Source: Calliphora vicina (lineage: Eukaryota > Arthropoda > Insecta > Diptera > Calliphoridae). Taken from it: 64,000 nucleotides of DNA. The stretch spans positions 93,941,358-94,005,357 of the forward strand of contig NC_088782.1 of assembly GCF_958450345.1 (NCBI RefSeq). Direction: 5' to 3'. How positions within the stretch are numbered: position 1 is the stretch's first letter; each line of letters begins with the position of its first letter. Both the position numbers and the translations under genes were made by a program. Shown here piece by piece: positions 22,411-34,471 of this stretch. The notes under the pieces were generated by a model. The model was given only the letters and a program-made list of their open reading frames with translations. It ran no database searches and was not told the origin of the DNA.

Positions 22411-23768
22411 CAGAGTTGTCAGACCGGTTTTCGAATTATTCGAAAAACCGGTTTATTTTCAATTTTCCGGTTTTTTTAAACCGGTTTTTACAAAAGGACG
22501 ATTTTCGAGTTTTTCGACAAAACGGTTTTTTGTCTCGAATTATTCGACAAAATCGAATATTTTTTAAAAATTATTTTAAGATTTTATACGATTACTTTTT
22601 ATAATTATCTATTCCCCTTTTTAATTTTAAACAAATTTTAATACAAAAATGTTAGCAAACTTTAACAGACAGAAGTCAGAAAACATATCGAGCAAAAAAT
22701 AATCAGATGGCTTTTTAACGTCACCTGTAATAAATTCGCCTTGTTGTACCGTATGCAGTAACACTTTTTAATTGACTTTTTGGTCAGAACTAAATGAAAG
22801 TTCATCAAACTCTGATTTAGAATATATTGAAAGTGACTCGCAAAATTTAGAAACTCAGCTCAGTTTAACATTAAAAGAAGTTCAAAATCTACACAAAAGA
22901 ACTAATATTGCAACAACGAGCGACTTAAAACAAGATTTTAATTATTTGGACAAATTTTCAAAAATATCCATGTTTCTTCTTTAATAAAAAATAATTTACA
23001 GAAAAAAAAATGAACTATTGTTATTATATAAAATATCTATTAATATTATATTAATATACATCCTTTCTTTTGACTGAACGATTTTTTAATTTGTTTTAAC
23101 CCGGCAATTCCCAGTGTCACCTACAGGTGACAAAGATTAACGGTAGTTTTAAACATAGAAACAGATATCACTGATAAATATTGATATTATTTACATACAG
23201 ACAAGATCCTGTTTTATATCTGATTTTATTTTGGCAACGCTAGAATTTTATTAACTAGGGGATTTTTAAAAATCTTTAATCAGTGTTTTTGATTTTAACA
23301 TACTGGTGTGTGTTTTATGATAAATAAGTTGTTATAAAAATGCCAAACGGTTAAGTATCACAATAATTTTTTTTAATAAATACTGCTAGATATTCAGGCT
23401 TACAATATCAGCAAGTATTTTTAGAAAATTTTTTTTTTCTCTGCCCAGTGTCACCTATTGGTGACCCCGCTATAAAATCGCAACTAGCAATATTTTTTTT
23501 TATTTTAAACTTATATATAGTGTAAACTAGACGTATTTTTACTATTTTTAATAAAAACAAATTATTTCTCCCTTTGGCGAGGGTATGGGAATTGCCGGGT
23601 TAATAAAAAAATAATTTAATATACCTTAAATTGACAAAAAAAGACTAAAAACCGGTTATTCGAACCGGTTTTTGATAGAAAAAACCGATAACCGGTTTTT
23701 AAAAATTAAGCTTTTTCGAATTATTCGAAAACCGGTTTTTAGAATATGTCGAATATTTGACAACTCTA
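22411..23768. mobile_element. CCGGTT-rich TIR element hosting a piggyBac-like MITE
   Basis: Left end CAGAGTTGTCAGACCGGTTTT; right end, inverted, TAGAGTTGTCAAATATTCGA, followed inward by AAAACCGG and TTCGAATAATTCGAA motifs. A perfect target duplication was not found, so hAT membership rests on the ends only. An open frame at 22772-22984 (about 70 residues, Ser/Asn/Glu-rich) has no recognised domain. Part of 23096-23603 is a nested insertion. Confidence 0.55.
23100..23599. mobile_element. piggyBac-like MITE, 500 bp
   Basis: Perfect 14-bp inverted ends CCCGGCAATTCCCA at 23100-23113 and 23586-23599, flanked on both sides by TTAA (23096-23099, 23600-23603), the piggyBac target site. Near each end lies a 16-bp palindrome, GTCACCTACAGGTGAC (about 23117-23132) and GTCACCTATTGGTGAC (about 23448-23463). 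The interior is non-coding. Confidence 0.8.
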
Positions 23769-24932
23769 CTCTGTGCACAAAAGTATCAGAGCATTTAACT
23801 TTACGAGATAGAAGTGTTACTCCAAATTACTCCCGCAGCTAGTTATTGTTATTTATCAGAATTATACATCAAATTACATTTCCGACGATACCGAACACAA
23901 GTATATCCGGTCGAATACCCTTCTGTTACGCCTATGTGAAATTTCATGCCAATCGGATCAGGCAGTTAGAAATGGCAGATTTATTTCCATAACAAATTGA
24001 TTCTGCCCCAGTGTGCTGTATTATAATATTTTTGTTTAAGAAAATTCAATTACATATGTGATCCTTCTTTATATGTAGGTATATAACTATATGTTAATCA
24101 AATTTTAATGGGCGTGAAAATGTATCATTCCTAAATGTATAAATAATTGCCAAAGTTTCTAGTTGGAAAGCACAAAGTAAAAATTATTGAACTGGAAGAT
24201 CTGTATTAAAAATTAGCTAGATGACAGTAAGTCCCCATAAGATATTTTATTTTCTGCACAGAATTCACTTAAAGTACTAAAGTGTATAAAACAAGTTCTA
24301 AAGATTATTTATTGAACTCTTATTCCTCAACATGTACAAGTATAAAATGTGTGCTAGTTGTATGTACAAGTAGAATAAATACAGAAGTTGGCAATAGAAG
24401 AAAACAATAACTATGAACACTTAAAGAAAACTCCTTCAAAACAATCGAAGAAACATAAAAAGTGTAAAGAGTTCTTATTTTTTACCCTACACTAGATATA
24501 TGTGAATAAGTTAAGAAGAATTATAATTCTTGAACATTTTATTTAATCCTAAATCAAATTTGAGCGAGTCAAAGCAATTGTATCATATAAATTTACAAAA
24601 ATTTCGATATCACGGACTTCACACTGCTACATATATTCCATATCTAAGCATCCTAATTCTATAGAAAATACGCATGTTTATGAAAGTATAGTAGTAATTT
24701 CGGTCCAAATGTTCTTTGTCTGAACAATTCTTTAAAATACTACTTAAAATAGTCGAAAAAGTATAGCGAATAGGTGGAATAGCTCAGCAAATTACACACG
24801 GATCAAATCACTTACTGAGAATACGTTTGCGAGAAGTTCATTGCATAGAAGACTATTTTATTTTTGCAATGCGTTGGAAGCTATCCGGCAAACATTCATC
24901 ACCAAATAATGAGTTAAAATGATATACATATA
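23769..24932. other. Gene-free stretch; TIR-family end near 23930-24015
   Basis: The block 'gttagaaatggcagatttatttcc' followed by 'tgattctgccccagtg' matches the right end of the element at 27983-28386. The remainder to 24932 is AT-rich and without recognised structure. Confidence 0.4.
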
Positions 24933-26419
24933 TCGAGCCCTTAGCGCCAAATTATCGTAAGCGACAAAACACAAATTTTACAGGAGAAGGTTTTTTCGAT
25001 TATTTTGAAATTTATACATAAAATTAAAAATGTTATGATGCGATATAATATAATTTCGTTCAAGCTATTTGTCTATTTTTCAAAAATATTTATAACTTTT
25101 AACAATTAAAAATTCATGGAATACTTTATTGAAAAATTTGACAAAAAATGTTTTTTATTGAATTTTTGCATAATACAAATTCTTCGAATTGAAATAAAAT
25201 TGTTATTTATGAATAGTTTTTAATGAAATTTCACAGTTATGTAAAATTTTCTATTCAAAATGGAAAAATAAAAACGAATTTTGAAATTTATTATCAGAAA
25301 TCCCGCAATTCCCAACAAATTCTTGAAAAATCCCAAAAATGAACATTTTTAGTGTTTTGGCTATAATATCCATACCAGGGTCTGAGTTATCGGAACCCTA
25401 TACAAAATAATTTAAAGCGTATTGGGCCATCTAAAATCGGTTACTATATTTTGATATCGAATATGCGATTTGAGAAATTTTTGCCCTAAATTTTAATTTT
25501 ACATAGAAAAATAGGTGTTTTTTGAATGGACCTGGTCCCCTCGGTAAGAAAATTTTTTATTTTTTTTCAATTAATATATTTTAGGAAAACTTAGCTTTCA
25601 GAAAGTATAAATTCCTTATACATCCTCTTAGAATTTTGTTGCGATAACTTAAAAAGAAAAAAAGTTCTTTTTTCCAAAAAATTTGCGAAAAATCGGCTTT
25701 TTAAAATTTTTTAAATTAAAATGTATATAACTTTGGACTTAGGCATTATTTTTAAACCCTTCTTTTTCTATTTGACACATACATATGTTGTTAGTCTAAT
25801 GAAGGAAACCTGGAGAAAATTGGAAAATATTTGGATACGCTGTTATTAAAAAACTGGAGTAGGCTGGGTAAAACTGTTGAAAATTTAATTTTCAAATGCG
25901 AATATCTCCTAAGCTATAAGAGGGAATTGATAGCTACGATTAGGTCTTTTGTAGCGCTCGATGAAAAGATGATATATTTTTATTTTTTTTGAAATCGGAA
26001 CACAAACGAAGAAATAGGATCGTTTTAAAAATGTAACATACCCGAGGTGTCCTACTTTGAGGACCCTTGGTCGCGCCCCTGGTGGGCCCATGAGGTCCAC
26101 ATTCAGAACTTAAACTCAACAGCACTTCTTCTTTGCGCATGTGAAATTTCATTCAAACCAATCTAATCATTTAGAAGTTACAGATTTATTTCCCTCTTCT
26201 TTTTCTATTCCACTATGTGTCGCTTACGATAAAATTCGTTTACTGTAAAATGGAAACATTGACTTACGATAAAATCTTACCCCCTATAATTTTGAAGTTA
26301 TTAACAATTTTGATATTCTGAGAACGCTAAAACATCAGTCGGTCCATAAAATTTTAATTTTTGCAATAAAAAAAAATTTTGAAAATGTCGCTTACGATAA
26401 TTTGGCGCTAAGGGCTCGA
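24933..26419. mobile_element. DNA transposon relic, 1487 bp, with 34-bp perfect TIR
   Basis: The ends TCGAGCCCTTAGCGCC... (24933-24966) and their inverse (26386-26419) match over about 34 bp. Flanking bases are TATA on both sides, so the duplication could be TA or TATA. The subterminal motif 'cttacgataaaat' recurs near 26221 and 26263. The interior (25070-26210) includes sequence related to 31740-32380 and the GGCAGATTTATTTCC-type end also seen at 24000 and 28350, so it may itself be composite. No transposase was recognised. Confidence 0.65.
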
Positions 26420-27160
26420 TATACTGACACTTCACTAATTACACAATTGCATTTTAACAAGGTGACGTCATTGGAGGCAAGTACTGACGATAACACCTTA
26501 CAAATAATTCATTATTTTAATATCATTAAAACTAGTTAGCAGAAGGGTAGAAGGGGGATAATTCGCCATAGGGGCACATCTGCCAACACCGAATAACTTA
26601 AAAACCGAGTAACCGATTTTGTTACATTATCATATTATGTTTTCGTTTATCAATTATTTACCATCCCTGAAAGTTGGAAAGTTTAATTTTACATGTGATG
26701 TGGGGCAGGCACAATTAATTGTTTTTCAAAAAGCTGTGAAAATGTTTCAGCGTGTGAAATTTTTGTGCTAACTTCTTTAGTTTTTGTGATACAAAAAAGA
26801 TATTGGTTGGTGATAGAATGTGAATAATAGTGAATAATAAGTGACGATAGCATTTTAGATCATTTAATTTGAAGTACAAAAAATACATATTAAACCTCAA
26901 ACTCCCCCTGGGCACATTCACCAGATGCAAGGAATCCCTGTCATGTAAAGCAAAATGTTGATGAAATATAGAAAAAATCAGTCACAATTTGTTTACATTT
27001 TTTTTTTTGTTAAATTATGTGAAATAAAAAATAAATATCTAGTTTATTTTGTGAGTTAAGGTATGACACAGTAAAATACGTTTATATTTATGGATTTTTT
27101 TGTTCTATTTTACAAATGAGAAATCTGCCCTATCCCTTTGGCGTATTTACCCCATGGGTG
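26420..27160. mobile_element. Possible TIR element (26553-27154)
   Basis: A left block 'ggggataattcgccatagg...atctgcc' and a right block 'aaatctgccctatccctttggcgtatttacccc' are imperfect inverted copies. Interior is AT-rich; the - strand frame 26715-26930 has no recognised domain. No target duplication could be confirmed. Confidence 0.35.
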
Positions 27161-27982
27161 GCGTGGTTTTGTCGTTTTTGGTCAGTCTATAAATGTTAAG
27201 GAAATATGTATATTAAGATGGGATAGGCAATATTGAAATGAATAAAACTAAAGCCAACATATCTAAGTATCCGAAACAAGAAGAAATTTAAGAATATATT
27301 CTATATATTATATATATTATACATATATGTATTGTGGTAGTGATTTGAGATCGCCTCAAAAAAAAATTGGCTATGGTCCCCCTTCCACCATAATGGTTAG
27401 TTATCACAGTTAGTTAAAACAGAATGTGCTCAAATGACTAGAATGTAATCAGTTATATAACATATAAAAAAATAACACATTACACGACAAATTCTAAGTA
27501 GTACAGATGGTATGTAGTAGTCATTGAAAAGTAAGTTATTGATGAAATATAAGTTATTAACAACTTTTTACTGGATTTGTATATAAAACTACAAATTGAT
27601 TTGATTTTACAGGAAATCAAGCATCTTCATAATAGTTATAAAGAATAGATCAGCAAAAGATTTCTGTGTAAATTTATAAATACGCCTTGTATGTACCTCT
27701 AAGCCGACCTAGACCGATCACAACTATTGAATATACTATTACTTCAGCACAAAGACTACAAATTTTATATCACATGTACTACTTATTTTGACTAGCTTTT
27801 TAAAGTTGCTTTGCACCATTTAGCTTTAGGTAATGGCTCTAAAGAAAAATTTTAATGCAAGATATAAAACGTAAAAATATAAAATGTTTGTTCAAATGCT
27901 CATACATACATCTTAGGGTGGCCCTTATTTTTCACTTTTCCGAATTTTCGATGGTCTAAAATTGTTCTGCACAAACGTTAAA
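27161..27982. other. Unassigned stretch
   Basis: No gene or boundary seen. 'cttagggtggccctta' at 27911-27926 resembles the TAGGGTGGCC end of the element at 57058-57794 and the sequence near position 22. Confidence 0.35.
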
Positions 27983-28386
27983 AAGGCGAACAGTGGGGCA
28001 GAGTCAAAATTTTTTTGAAAATAAATCTGGCATTTTTAAACGGCTGGTCTGATCGGGATAAACGTGAAGTGAGCGTAGCCAAGGAGTATTCGAGTTTAAG
28101 TTTTTAAAATGGGCCCCACAATTGATCCATGGGCGGCGCTATGGGGGAGCTTTCCAAAAATATAAAAAGCTTTGAAATAGGATGGGAAGCAAAAAAATTG
28201 CACGTGTTTAGCAATTTTAAATGTCGAAGGTAACCTACTTTGAACATTTGTATTGCCCGTTTTAAAAACTTAAACTCGAATACTCCTTGGCTAAGATCAC
28301 GTCATATTTTATCCCTATCGGACCAGCAGTTTAGAAATGACAGATTTATTTCCAAAAAATTTTGATTCTGCCCCACTGAGCGCCTT
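27983..28386. mobile_element. MITE with about 115-bp inverted repeats
   Basis: Left arm 27991-28108 begins CAGTGGGGCAGAGTCAAAA; right arm 28264-28378 ends with the inverse CAGTGGGGCAGAATCAAAA. Both contain 'aggagtattcgagtttaag' and 'aaataaatctg.cattt' blocks. Outside, AAGGCG and CGCCTT extend the symmetry. Partial relatives are at 23930-24015 and 40110-40300. No coding sequence. Confidence 0.7.
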
Positions 28387-28835
28387 GAGGTGGAAAATGT
28401 TTCGTCACAGGAGAAGTAATGCAATTTTCGGATGCTCGTAATATTTTGTATGTTAATGTTGCATATCTCGTAGTAATTATGTTAGCCGCAGTTATGTGCT
28501 CTCGAGCATAGTCGAAGAAAGCAAATCCATAATTTGAAATTATATTTTTTTTGTTGGGAAGTTGGGAAATTGTTTTGCACCCAAATTGAACCAAGAAATC
28601 GGACAAAATCCAAATAATAAATTTGTTTTAAATATCCGAGTTGAGTTTTTATCTCCGGAACAGGTGTATCTAATCCCAAAGCGGTTTCAGAGGTTATTTC
28701 TCATTGCTGGTTTGACATACCCCTTATATAATAACTTTAATTTTTTTCTTTAAGTCCTCTGGTAATGCAATTTCTGACTTTAGCAGTTATAAAGCTCAAA
28801 CTTAATTATTTCTTTAACATATTTGATCAATTCAC
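28387..28835. other. Unassigned stretch with a small open frame
   Basis: A - strand frame (28346-28606) and an opposite + strand frame (28562-28753) overlap; neither has recognised motifs. Composition is slightly less AT-rich than the surroundings. I do not call a gene. Confidence 0.3.
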
Positions 28836-29038
28836 AAGGTCTCTTATCATGTCATAATGTCCTAATATTTCACAAATGTTTTTATTGCTTTTCAAGCAAA
28901 AAATGTCCTAAAATAATACTACTCTTTATTGTGTTATCGTAACCAACCAGCAGAGACCTGCGCCGAATGCCTAAGAGTCGGTTAAGCCGTTCTGCAGAGT
29001 CTTTATATATTAGGACATTATATCTGATAAGAGACCTT
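28836..29038. mobile_element. MITE, 203 bp, with 31-33-bp TIR
   Basis: AAGGTCTCTTATCATGTC... (28836-28868) is repeated inverted at 29008-29038, ending GATAAGAGACCTT, with small internal differences. No clear target duplication. The core includes 'cagagacctgcgccgaatgc', GC-richer than the flanks. It creates the - strand frame 28882-29193, which is therefore not a gene. Confidence 0.65.
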
Positions 29039-29822
29039 ATAAAAAAAACTTGGTTATTTACACTATAGTGTTCAATAACTAAGTGGGAATAAATTACAGA
29101 TATGTACCCTTCAAAATGACATATACATATATGTATGCTATTAAAAACAAAAACCGCGTTCAAAAGACATGATAATAATTTTGAATTTTTCATATAAACA
29201 ATTAAAAAAAAACTACGAAATATTTTTTTTTAACAAATTTGTAACCAACATCTAAATTTTCTCGAAATCCGACAATTTGAAATAAGTAAGGTACAACGTA
29301 TATTAGAATCGAAAATGTAAAATTTCTCATTTGAGATATGCATTAAAGTTTACCAATATGAATTGGAGTAAAAAATAATATTTTTTTTGTGGTTGCCCTA
29401 ATACACTCCCATATATAAGTTTATATTTGTACATATACAATATACACTTGCAGGCTGTAATGAAAATTGAGTAAAAAGTAACAACCGTTTTACACCATCT
29501 TAACCATTCCTATTCGTACCACTACTGTTGCTGAAGGAAAAATACAGATAAGCTTTTAAGCAGAAAAACGAGTTTAAACGTTGATTTCTTTTTTGCAGTT
29601 TTTTTTTATATTTGCAAAATAACCTAAAGGTAATAGACAAATGTACAATCATACAAACATATATATGTATGTATGGATGTATACACTTAGAAAACTACAC
29701 ACAATTATTTTTTATGTATGTACATCTCACATACATGTATTAAATATATGTATGTAGTACATTGTATCCAGCAAACAAAAAGTGCGAATCACTTGAATAA
29801 TGTACATTTTCAATTGCAACTA
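29039..29822. other. Gene-free stretch
   Basis: 29053-29080 is an inverted copy of the block at 2063-2090 next to the mariner relic. The rest is AT-rich with ATGTA/TACAT-rich runs (29640-29770). Confidence 0.35.
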
Positions 29823-30056
29823 TATATGAGTCTATCAATGCAAAAGTGGTGTAACCCCAAACTATTTATTTAGTCGTTTATTCAACTTACACCACTTTTG
29901 CTGCATTAGTTTGTTATATTATTTTTTCAGCACATTCAGCTTTAGAATACCACTTACCCCACTTTTGTATTGATATTGGTAATGTAAGGACTGTATTAAT
30001 AGCAACCAAAAAAAATTGTGGGTTACATCACTTTTGCGCTGATGGCCTCATATCTA
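29823..30056. mobile_element. Small MITE, 234 bp, with about 38-bp TIR
   Basis: The left end 'atatgagtctatcaatgc' followed by 'aaaagtggtgtaaccc' is repeated inverted on the right as 'gggttacatcacttttgc' followed by 'gctgatggcctcatat'. Two more 'ccacttttg' blocks lie inside (about 29892 and 29957). Non-coding. Confidence 0.6.
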
Positions 30057-30516
30057 GTTAGTATGTTTATAGACAAAGTTGTAAATGCATCACTGTAATA
30101 ATGAAGTTAGGGAGCCCATATAAATCTAACCTTACCAATATTCTCAATGTTACTTACAATATTTTACCCTATATTTGTGCCATTCTACTCGTATAATATT
30201 TTTGACATGTGTTTATTTCCCTGACCTAACGTTAACATAAATTTTATAAATATCATTGTGGAATCAAAATTTGGTTGAAATAAAATATGTGGACATAGAA
30301 ATCACACCACACAATATTGTTAATGTCGGTACATAATTGACGCAGAAATCAATACAAAAGTATATATAAATTATTCGATTCCCTAATCAAGTAACGCGAA
30401 CGGTACGTTTGTACAAGTAAGTTCGCATATATGAATGAATACTTATAGTGGATAGAATTACTTATGAAATGTTTATGAACTCCTTAAAAATCTGACTCTT
30501 TTTTAACGCCATTAAC

Positions 30517-30950
30517 CAAGGTTGGCTACCGATTTAAAACGTTTAAAAGGCAACGATAACGCTAATTTTGCTTAGTTCCGTAACGGTAATTTCAGTTATT
30601 TCGAAAATCAAAAAATACGATATTTAGTGTGTAACGGTAGTTGAGCTGTAATAGAATTTTTCGGCTTAAGTTTAAAATCAAAACAATTGCATTTTTATAG
30701 AATAAACAATCAGCCCAATTATGAATAAAAATTCCGCGGGAGTTTTTTCCCTTTTCTCATTTTTCCTATTCAAATTCAATGGGAAAAAACTCCCGGGGAA
30801 CAAACTCCCGCGGAATTTTTTATTCATAATTAAGCTGTATGTTTTCAAGAATAAACTATGTTTTCAAGACTATAGAAAAGGTGGTTAGTAAAGTGACCAC
30901 TAAACCGCAAAGAGTTAAAGTTAGCTTAGCAGTTACGGTAGCCAACCTTG
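30517..30950. mobile_element. hAT-type MITE, 434 bp
   Basis: Ends CAAGGTTGGCTACCG and inverse CGGTAGCCAACCTTG, perfect over 15 bp. The flanks CCATTAAC (30509-30516) and ACATTAAC (30951-30958) match at 7 of 8 positions, as expected for an aged 8-bp duplication. It hosts a second small hairpin element (30711-30837). Confidence 0.75.
30711..30837. mobile_element. Hairpin MITE of about 127 bp inside the 30517-30950 element
   Basis: AATTATGAATAAAAATTCCG (30717 on) and the inverse block at the right end (to about 30832) frame it. CGGGAGTTTTTTCCC and its inverse repeat inside give a compound hairpin. The GC-rich CCGCGGGAG cores contrast with the AT-rich host. Confidence 0.65.
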
Positions 30951-31739
30951 ACATTAACAATTGATTTATACTTTTTTATTTCCAACTCGGCAATCAGTTA
31001 TCAGCTGGACGATATATATAATTTTAAGAAAAATTACATTTAACAATGCATTTAACTTAATAATTGTTAAAATTACCCGATTGGCTCAAAAAAAAGTATA
31101 AAAACTAATATATTTAGTCATAAAAGTATGTCTTTGTTCGGAATCAATTTTGCATATGGGCATTTCCACTGAAAAGACCACCCAGACCGAAAAATTAAAA
31201 ATCAATCAACAGTTTTTTCTTTCTTGTATTATTTAAGATAAATGTTCAGAATTAATGAAATTAAAGAGTTCAAGGATTTCGTTAGTAGCGATGGCGAGAT
31301 ACCAAGCTACAAAGTTCAAGTTTTTGACAGTTGTGTTTTATTTCTAAAGGTAGGAAGGATCACACGATTGTCGCAATGCACCAATTATTGGTCTATTTCA
31401 CAACTAATTGGCTCATACGTCAAACCACAACAATATTGTGCTTATTTGGCCCAATCAAATGCAAACCTGGTGCGGCAATCATATTGAAGCATGAGAGGCA
31501 ACCATGCACCAATAAAACGTTAAAAATACACCAATATTTATTGACTTCTAGTGCGGCAATTAAAGAAGACAATTCACGCCAATATTAATTTTTTTAAATG
31601 AAATATTTATTTGTTACAGCATTTATTTTCGAATGTAATTATTATTGATAAATTCTCTGCAAGTTGTTAAGTTTTTCCTAATTAATTTGCTACGTAAAAA
31701 ACATAAGGAAAACATATTATATATCAATGGATAGATATT
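30951..31739 (+). other. Gene-free stretch with one unassigned open frame (31242-31487)
   Basis: The frame at 31242-31487 begins MFRINEIKEFKDFV and runs 81 codons. A GTAGGA donor-like site lies near 31350. The overlapping frame 31331-31588 continues into sequence with repeated 'accaat' motifs. Nothing was recognised; it could be an exon fragment or chance. Confidence 0.25.
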
Positions 31740-32380
31740 GATACATTTTCAAAAATGTATATAACTTTTGACAATTAAAAAATTCATGGAATACTTATAT
31801 AAATAAAATAAAATATGACAAAAAATGGTTTTTATTGAATTTTTGCATAGATACAAATTTTTAAATTTATTATCAGCAATACCGCAATTCCCGAAAAAGT
31901 GTTGAAAAATCCCAAAATTGGGAATTTTTAGTTTTTTGGCTATAATATCTATACCAGGCTCGGGGTTATCGGAATCCTTTACAAAATAATTGAAAACATA
32001 TTGGGCCATCGAAAATCAGTTACTACATTTTGACATCGAATATGCGTTTTGACAATTTTTGCCCTAAATTTGAATTTTACATAAAAAATATACGTTTTTT
32101 GACTGGGCCTGTTCCCCTCAGTATCAACAATTTTAAAATATTTTTTCTTTTAGAATATTTGATGAAAAATTAGCTTTTCAAAAAGTATAAATTCCTTATA
32201 CATCCTCTTAGAAATTTTTTTGGCCGCGCACCTGGAGGGCCAATGAGGTCCAAGTTCAAAACTTGAATTCCACAACACTTCTTCTCTGTTCGTGTGAAAT
32301 TTCATTCAAATCGGAGTTACCGTTTACAAGTTACATATTTATTTCCTACTATTTTTTTCTATATCACTGTGCGTCACGCA
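31740..32380 (+). repeat. Second copy of the 25.07-26.2 kb repeat
   Basis: Matches 25075-25560 and 26060-26215: 'caattaaaaaattcatggaatac', 'ggttatcggaatcc', 'ttttacataaaa' and 'gggccaatgaggtcca' are shared in the same order. Here the TCGAGCCCTTAGCGCC ends are missing, so it is truncated or belongs to a family that the 24933-26419 element had hosted. Confidence 0.6.
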
Positions 32381-34089
32381 ATCGCATATTTTTATTAATA
32401 TCTTTAACTCTTTCAATCAAATCAATTTTTGCAATATTTTTTCTGAATAATGTGATACTTAATTACTTCGCAAATATAAAAGAAACTTTTTACAAATTTG
32501 ACTTTTTCATTATTTTGTTAAACATTTTGTTTGAGGTTGTTTCACATTTTGGTCCATAACTCTGGTTCTACTATACCGATTTTTCTAATTTTCAATACCA
32601 AACTGCAATAATAACATTTTTATTTTTTGGAAATTCTACTAAGTTTGTTGGTGTATTTTGGACATGAGAGGTTTTTACACAGAAGAACAGACAGACCGAC
32701 ATAGTAAAATCGCCTTAGAATTTCATAAGGATCAAAAAAATGCTCAATCAATTATAAATTTTGACGGTGTACGATGCTACCGGTTTCTATAAAACGAGAA
32801 AAGGATCCAATCATTACAGAATAGTTATGATTTGCAATAATTCACTCATCCGACATAGCAGTACAAAGTGTAATTATTTGTTTTTTGTTTTGTGAAACGC
32901 ATTGAAAATTTATTTTAAACTTCTTTGAAAAACAGAAAAGACTACAGAAATACATAAAAGTAAATTTATAAAAATTACTTTTTACTGACAGATATGGACG
33001 TGTGGCGGATAAGTTTTCTTTCGATTCAGTTCAAAAAGTCATACGAACATAAGAAACTTTTCACGTTTATAGTTTCAGTAGCTCTATGCATGCCATGGCT
33101 GAAATGAATTTTCCTCCAAGTACAAAAAAAAAACAAATAAACCCTTGCCACACTTACTTACTGCCAAATAACAAACACTCCCAACCAGACTCATACAAAA
33201 CAAATGTAAGTGGGTACAAAAAAGAAAGTCTTTTCATGAGTTTCTAGGAAGTAACCAACTACAAATAGTACGTGTTTGTTGTTTGTTCAATTTCTTTGGA
33301 AAAAAAGTGTTAAAAAGTTTTCCTTATGCTTAGAAGATGACTTTATAGAACCTTTTTGTTATTTTATTTTTTGGTGTTTCTGTTTTTTTTTTGATAAAAT
33401 GTCTTCCAGTCTGCTTCAACATTACCAAACACAAATTGTATTTTCGAGAAGAAGCCAACTTACTGAAACTAAAATGAAAACTTAGATGAATGATAATAAA
33501 GTTTTTCCGTTAAAAATTATATAAACTAAGATAAGTAATCTTAATTTGAAATTTTTCTATAAAATAGGGAAAGTAATCGAAAAATGAATAAAAAAAATCT
33601 TAAATTAAACCAGCTATACAAATGCATTTATACGAACACATATCCCAACAGAAACTTAAGACGTTTTTATTACTTTTAGAAGGATATGGAAAAAACCATT
33701 AGAAATTTAATCTTTGATTAATGCATGGCGTAAACTAGTTCGTAGCATATCAAAATTTAAACTAATTTCTAATGGGCTTTTTAAAGTTTTTTGCAAAACA
33801 ATGTCGAATTAAATTTATTTATATTTATTTGCTTAATTTAGACATAATTTCGGGCACTAAATAGCTAATGTCATTTGTTTTTAACTATTCTCAATGAAAG
33901 TGTTTGCAATGACACAATACACAAAAGTTTTAAATTATAAATCATAATTTTTATGAACAAAAAGATTGGGATATATTCAATTTGGAAATAATGGTCGTTG
34001 AAAAAAGTAGAATCAGAGTTATGGATAAAAATTTAAGACAACTTCCAATTTTCAGAAATAGTTTGCTATTTTCTTGTAATATACATATA
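32381..34089. other. Gene-free stretch; small inverted repeat at 33688-33788
   Basis: 32640-32760 resembles the 3' part of the 'gaccgat' repeat ('acagacagaccgacatag'). At 33688-33788 the block 'ccattagaaatttaat' is repeated inverted as 'actaatttctaatggg', a hairpin of about 100 bp. Frames 32263-32559 and 33276-33485 lack domains. Confidence 0.35.
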
Positions 34090-34468
34090 AACCATGTAAA
34101 AATAAATGAGAAAATAATATTTTATTTGGATCGGTCTATATTTAACCATAGACCTCATATCTAGTTCACTTAAATACGAATAAATATGGTTGTAAAGTTT
34201 AAATTCGACGGAAATACATATTTATAAAAAGTGTTATACTGAATTGTATAAAACTCGGTCCATTCACTTTTGTAAACACATCTTAAACTTATATAAATAT
34301 TGATCTTTAATCAAAATGTTGGTCCATGTTTGATCATATCCCCATATTAGGTCCATTTCCGAAATACAATACATACATATCTTATAAATATCGTAATGAG
34401 TTTGAAATACGACCTGATAATCCTCATGTACCCAAAAATCGGTACATAAATTGAAGATCGGACTATAA
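34090..34468 (-). repeat. 'gaccgat' repeat fragment, target of the next insertion
   Basis: Blocks such as 'atcggtctatatttaacc', 'ccatattaggtcc' and 'gatcggactata' belong to the repeat at 6098-6790, with the order and mixed direction of a decayed copy. The element at 34472-36036 is inserted in it: 'gactata' on the left and 'attggccatagg' on the right rejoin as normal repeat sequence. Confidence 0.55.
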
Positions 34469-34471
34469 TAA

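Noticed and set aside
22411..23768. Confident hAT assignment for the CCGGTT-rich element
   Set aside because: Ends look right, but the 8-bp flanks do not match, so I kept it as class uncertain.
28882..29193. 103-codon frame on the - strand
   Set aside because: Most of it is produced by the two arms of a 203-bp MITE and adjoining repeat sequence.
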